In this document: positions 62,279 to 64,000 of the stretch, piece by piece | How positions within the stretch are numbered: position 1 is the stretch's first letter | Layout of the letters: each line of letters starts with the position of its first letter | Source: CADCUY01 sp964242735 | Lineage (GTDB): Bacteria; Actinomycetota; Actinomycetes; Actinomycetales; Quadrisphaeraceae | NCBI GenBank assembly: GCA_964242735.1 | Contig: CAXTAK010000009.1 | Coordinates: forward strand, 1 to 64,000 | Reading direction: 5' to 3' | Length of the DNA stretch: 64,000 nucleotides | Translations under genes and position numbers: made by a program | The notes under the pieces: generated by a model | What the model saw: the letters and a program-made list of their open reading frames with translations, nothing else | Database searches by the model: none | What the model was told of the DNA's origin: nothing

Positions 62279-63739
62279 GTGACCATCGAGCAGGACCGCA
62301 CGGCCCGGGGGAGCTACCTCCACCAGCACCACGACGCGCTGCCCGCTGCGGCGCCGGGCCCGGTGCGTGAGCAGGAGGTGTCGCGGTCGCACGCCGTCCG
62401 CGCCCACGCCTCGACGATGGGCCGCCTCCAGGTGATGGCCGACGTGATCGCCATCGCCGCGACGCTGCTGATCTTCGGCTACCAGGACCTGGCGGCCGTA
62501 CCACCGCTGGTGCTCGTCGGGGTCACCGTCCTCGGCCTCGTCGGGCAGCGCCTCTACCGCTCCCACCTCACCCCGTCCGTGCTCGACCAGGCACCGGGGC
62601 TGTTCGCGGCGGGCCTGGTCGGGGGCATCGTCGCCATGGTGGTCTCGGAGCTGCTGGACCCCAGCGCCTCCACCGGCATCCTGCTGGTGCGCGCGCTCCA
62701 GCTGATCGGCGCGCTGCTGCTGTTCCGCACCATCGCCCTGGCCGTGGTGCGCAGCGCCCGCCGCCACCGCATCGTCGCCCACCGCACCCTGGTGCTGGGT
62801 GGGGGAGACATCGGCGCCGACCTCGTGCGCCGCTTCCGCGACCACCCCGAGCTGGGCCTGACGCCCATCGGCGTGCTGGACCCCCAGCCGATGTACAGCG
62901 GGCGCGAGCTCGACGTCCCCTGCTTCGGCGGCTTCGACCGCCTCGCCGACACCATCACCGCTGAGGGTGTCGACGTCGTGGTGGTCGCTTTCAGCGGCGT
63001 GCGCGAGGCGGAGCTGGTCGACGTCCTGCGCACCTGCGACCGCCTCGAGTGCGAGTTCTTCTTCGTGCCCCGCCTGTTCGAGCTCCAGCACGTGCACGGC
63101 GACATGGAGCAGGCGTGGGGGATGCCGCTGGTGCGCGTGCGCCGCGCGGCGTTCCGCACCGTGGGGTGGAAGGTCAAGCGGCTGTTCGACCTGGTCTCCG
63201 CGAGCCTGCTGCTCGTCGCGGTCCTGCCCGTGCTGGCGGGGGTCGCCCTCGCCGTCCGCCTCGAGGGCGGCCCGGGGATCATCTTCTCCCAGAACCGCGT
63301 GGGCCTGGACGGGCGACCGTTCACCATGCTGAAGTTCCGCTCCCTGCGACCCGTGGACGAGACGGAGTCCCAGACGATGTGGAACGTCTCGAACGACGAC
63401 AGGATGGGCCCGGTGGGCAGGGTGATCCGCGCGACCTCCCTCGACGAGCTGCCGCAGCTGATCAACGTCATCCGCGGTGACATGTCCGTCGTCGGCCCGC
63501 GCCCGGAGCGGCCCCACTTCGTCGAGCAGTTCTCCTCGCGCATCCCGCGCTACACCGGGCGCCACCGCGTGCCCGCGGGGCTGACCGGCCTGGCCGCCGT
63601 CCACGGCCTGCGCGGGGACACCTCGATCGCCGACCGGACGATGCTCGACAACTACTACATCGAGAACTGGTCGCTGTGGCTGGACGCGAAGGTGCTGCTG
63701 CAGACCGTCGCGTCCGTGGTGCGCCACCCGGGGTCGTGA
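62279..63739 (+). CDS. Polyprenyl-phosphate sugar phosphotransferase (WbaP/CpsE-like)
   Basis: 486-residue membrane enzyme that attaches the first sugar-1-phosphate to undecaprenyl phosphate to begin an exopolysaccharide. Four N-terminal membrane segments, a CoA-binding-like Rossmann middle domain (TLVLGGGDIGADLVRRFRDH) and the C-terminal bacterial sugar transferase domain: KRLFDLVSASLLLVAVLPVL, FSQNRVGLDGRPFTMLKFRS, TSLDELPQLINVIRGDMSVV, VGPRPERPHF. GTG start with GGGAAGGA upstream. It overlaps the next gene by 4 bp. Confidence 0.92.
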   Translation: MTIEQDRTARGSYLHQHHDALPAAAPGPVREQEVSRSHAVRAHASTMGRLQVMADVIAIAATLLIFGYQDLAAVPPLVLVGVTVLGLVGQRLYRSHLTPSVLDQAPGLFAAGLVGGIVAMVVSELLDPSASTGILLVRALQLIGALLLFRTIALAVVRSARRHRIVAHRTLVLGGGDIGADLVRRFRDHPELGLTPIGVLDPQPMYSGRELDVPCFGGFDRLADTITAEGVDVVVVAFSGVREAELVDVLRTCDRLECEFFFVPRLFELQHVHGDMEQAWGMPLVRVRRAAFRTVGWKVKRLFDLVSASLLLVAVLPVLAGVALAVRLEGGPGIIFSQNRVGLDGRPFTMLKFRSLRPVDETESQTMWNVSNDDRMGPVGRVIRATSLDELPQLINVIRGDMSVVGPRPERPHFVEQFSSRIPRYTGRHRVPAGLTGLAAVHGLRGDTSIADRTMLDNYYIENWSLWLDAKVLLQTVASVVRHPGS

Positions 63740-64000
63740 CCACCGACCCCCGGACCACCGACCCCCGGACCGCCGACGAGCGGACGGCCGACNNNNNNNN
63801 NNNNNNNNNNNNNNNNNNNNNNNNNNNNNNNNNNNNNNNNNNNNNNNNNNNNNNNNNNNNNNNNNNNNNNNNNNNNNNNNNNNNNNNNNNNNGCGAACCA
63901 CGCCGGCGGCGTCCGCGGAGCGACCCCCGACGCAGGAGCGGCGGCGCGCCGTCGTGGGCGGGTTGTGGCTGGCGACGGGGCAGGTGGTGCCCATGGCGTC
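63736..64000 (+). CDS. Partial gene, probable polysaccharide flippase N-terminus
   Basis: GTG start overlapping the sugar-transferase stop. It opens with a 15-bp tandem repeat coding TTDPRTTDPRT, is broken by 100 N and runs off the window after RRRAVVGGLWLATGQVVPMA, which looks like the first membrane helix of a Wzx/MATE-type exporter. The assignment rests on this short segment and on its position after an initiating sugar transferase. Confidence 0.45.
   Translation, partial: MTTDPRTTDPRTADERTADXXXXXXXXXXXXXXXXXXXXXXXXXXXXXXXXXXEPRRRRPRSDPRRRSGGAPSWAGCGWRRGRWCPWR
63793..63892. other. Scaffold gap (100 N)
   Basis: 100 N directly after a 15-bp tandem repeat (ACCGACCCCCGGACC units). The true length is unknown. 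Confidence 0.9.

Overview
This window is very GC-rich chromosomal DNA from an actinobacterium. The evidence is the extreme third-position GC, frequent GTG starts, many start codons lying 6-8 nt after a TANNNT box (leaderless style), an actinobacterial housekeeping order (rplY, pth, mfd, mazG, eno, divIC-like, DUF501) and a Streptomyces-type cslA-glxA-cslZ locus. A Kineosporiaceae-like genus (Kineococcus, Quadrisphaera) is my best guess, by inference only. Three runs of exactly 100 N mark scaffold joins, all in repetitive sequence.

Layout. 0-4 kb: alanine dehydrogenase, a GAF plus degenerate GGDEF protein, a nitrilase-family amidase and a membrane protein. 4-11.8 kb: a RiPP locus that looks lasso-peptide-like. 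It holds an ABC exporter, a secreted NIDO/beta-propeller protein, a 49-residue precursor missed by length filters (7538-7687, minus), a divergent HPr-kinase-like protein, an asparagine-synthetase-like cyclase, a methyltransferase and a nucleotidyltransferase. The two missing lasso parts, the leader-binding PqqD-like protein (B1) and the transglutaminase-like leader peptidase (B2), lie about 29 kb away at 36.7-37.4 kb. 12-13.3 kb: eroded recombinase and transposase fragments.

13.3-32 kb: an aromatic-catabolism island that fits gamma-resorcylate/resorcinol degradation through hydroxyquinol. It encodes a decarboxylase, flavin hydroxylases, hydroxyquinol 1,2-dioxygenase, maleylacetate reductase, a CoA-transferase and a thiolase. 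It also has an extradiol dioxygenase, a FAH-family hydrolase, an NmrA-like protein, a cupin, a sugar-type ABC importer, an IclR regulator and a zinc-type dehydrogenase. Four promoter regions in the island share one promoter/operator design, two of them as overlapping divergent promoters, which points to one regulon, probably run by the IclR protein.

32.4-36 kb: a RamB-like regulator divergent from GTP-dependent PEP carboxykinase, with a perfect palindrome between them. 36-43.6 kb: an Abi-like pseudogene, the RiPP B2/B1 pair, rplY, pth, a frameshifted Uma2 nuclease, a methyltransferase, a glycosyltransferase and a UDP-sugar dehydrogenase. 43.6-53.6 kb: mfd, a MazG-DinB fusion, an SLC5 symporter with a small membrane partner, enolase, a divIC-like gene and DUF501. 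53.7-64 kb: cell-surface glycan genes, namely a secreted GH6, then cslA-glxA-cslZ (minus), a beta-helix protein, a polyprenyl-phosphate sugar transferase and the start of a probable flippase.
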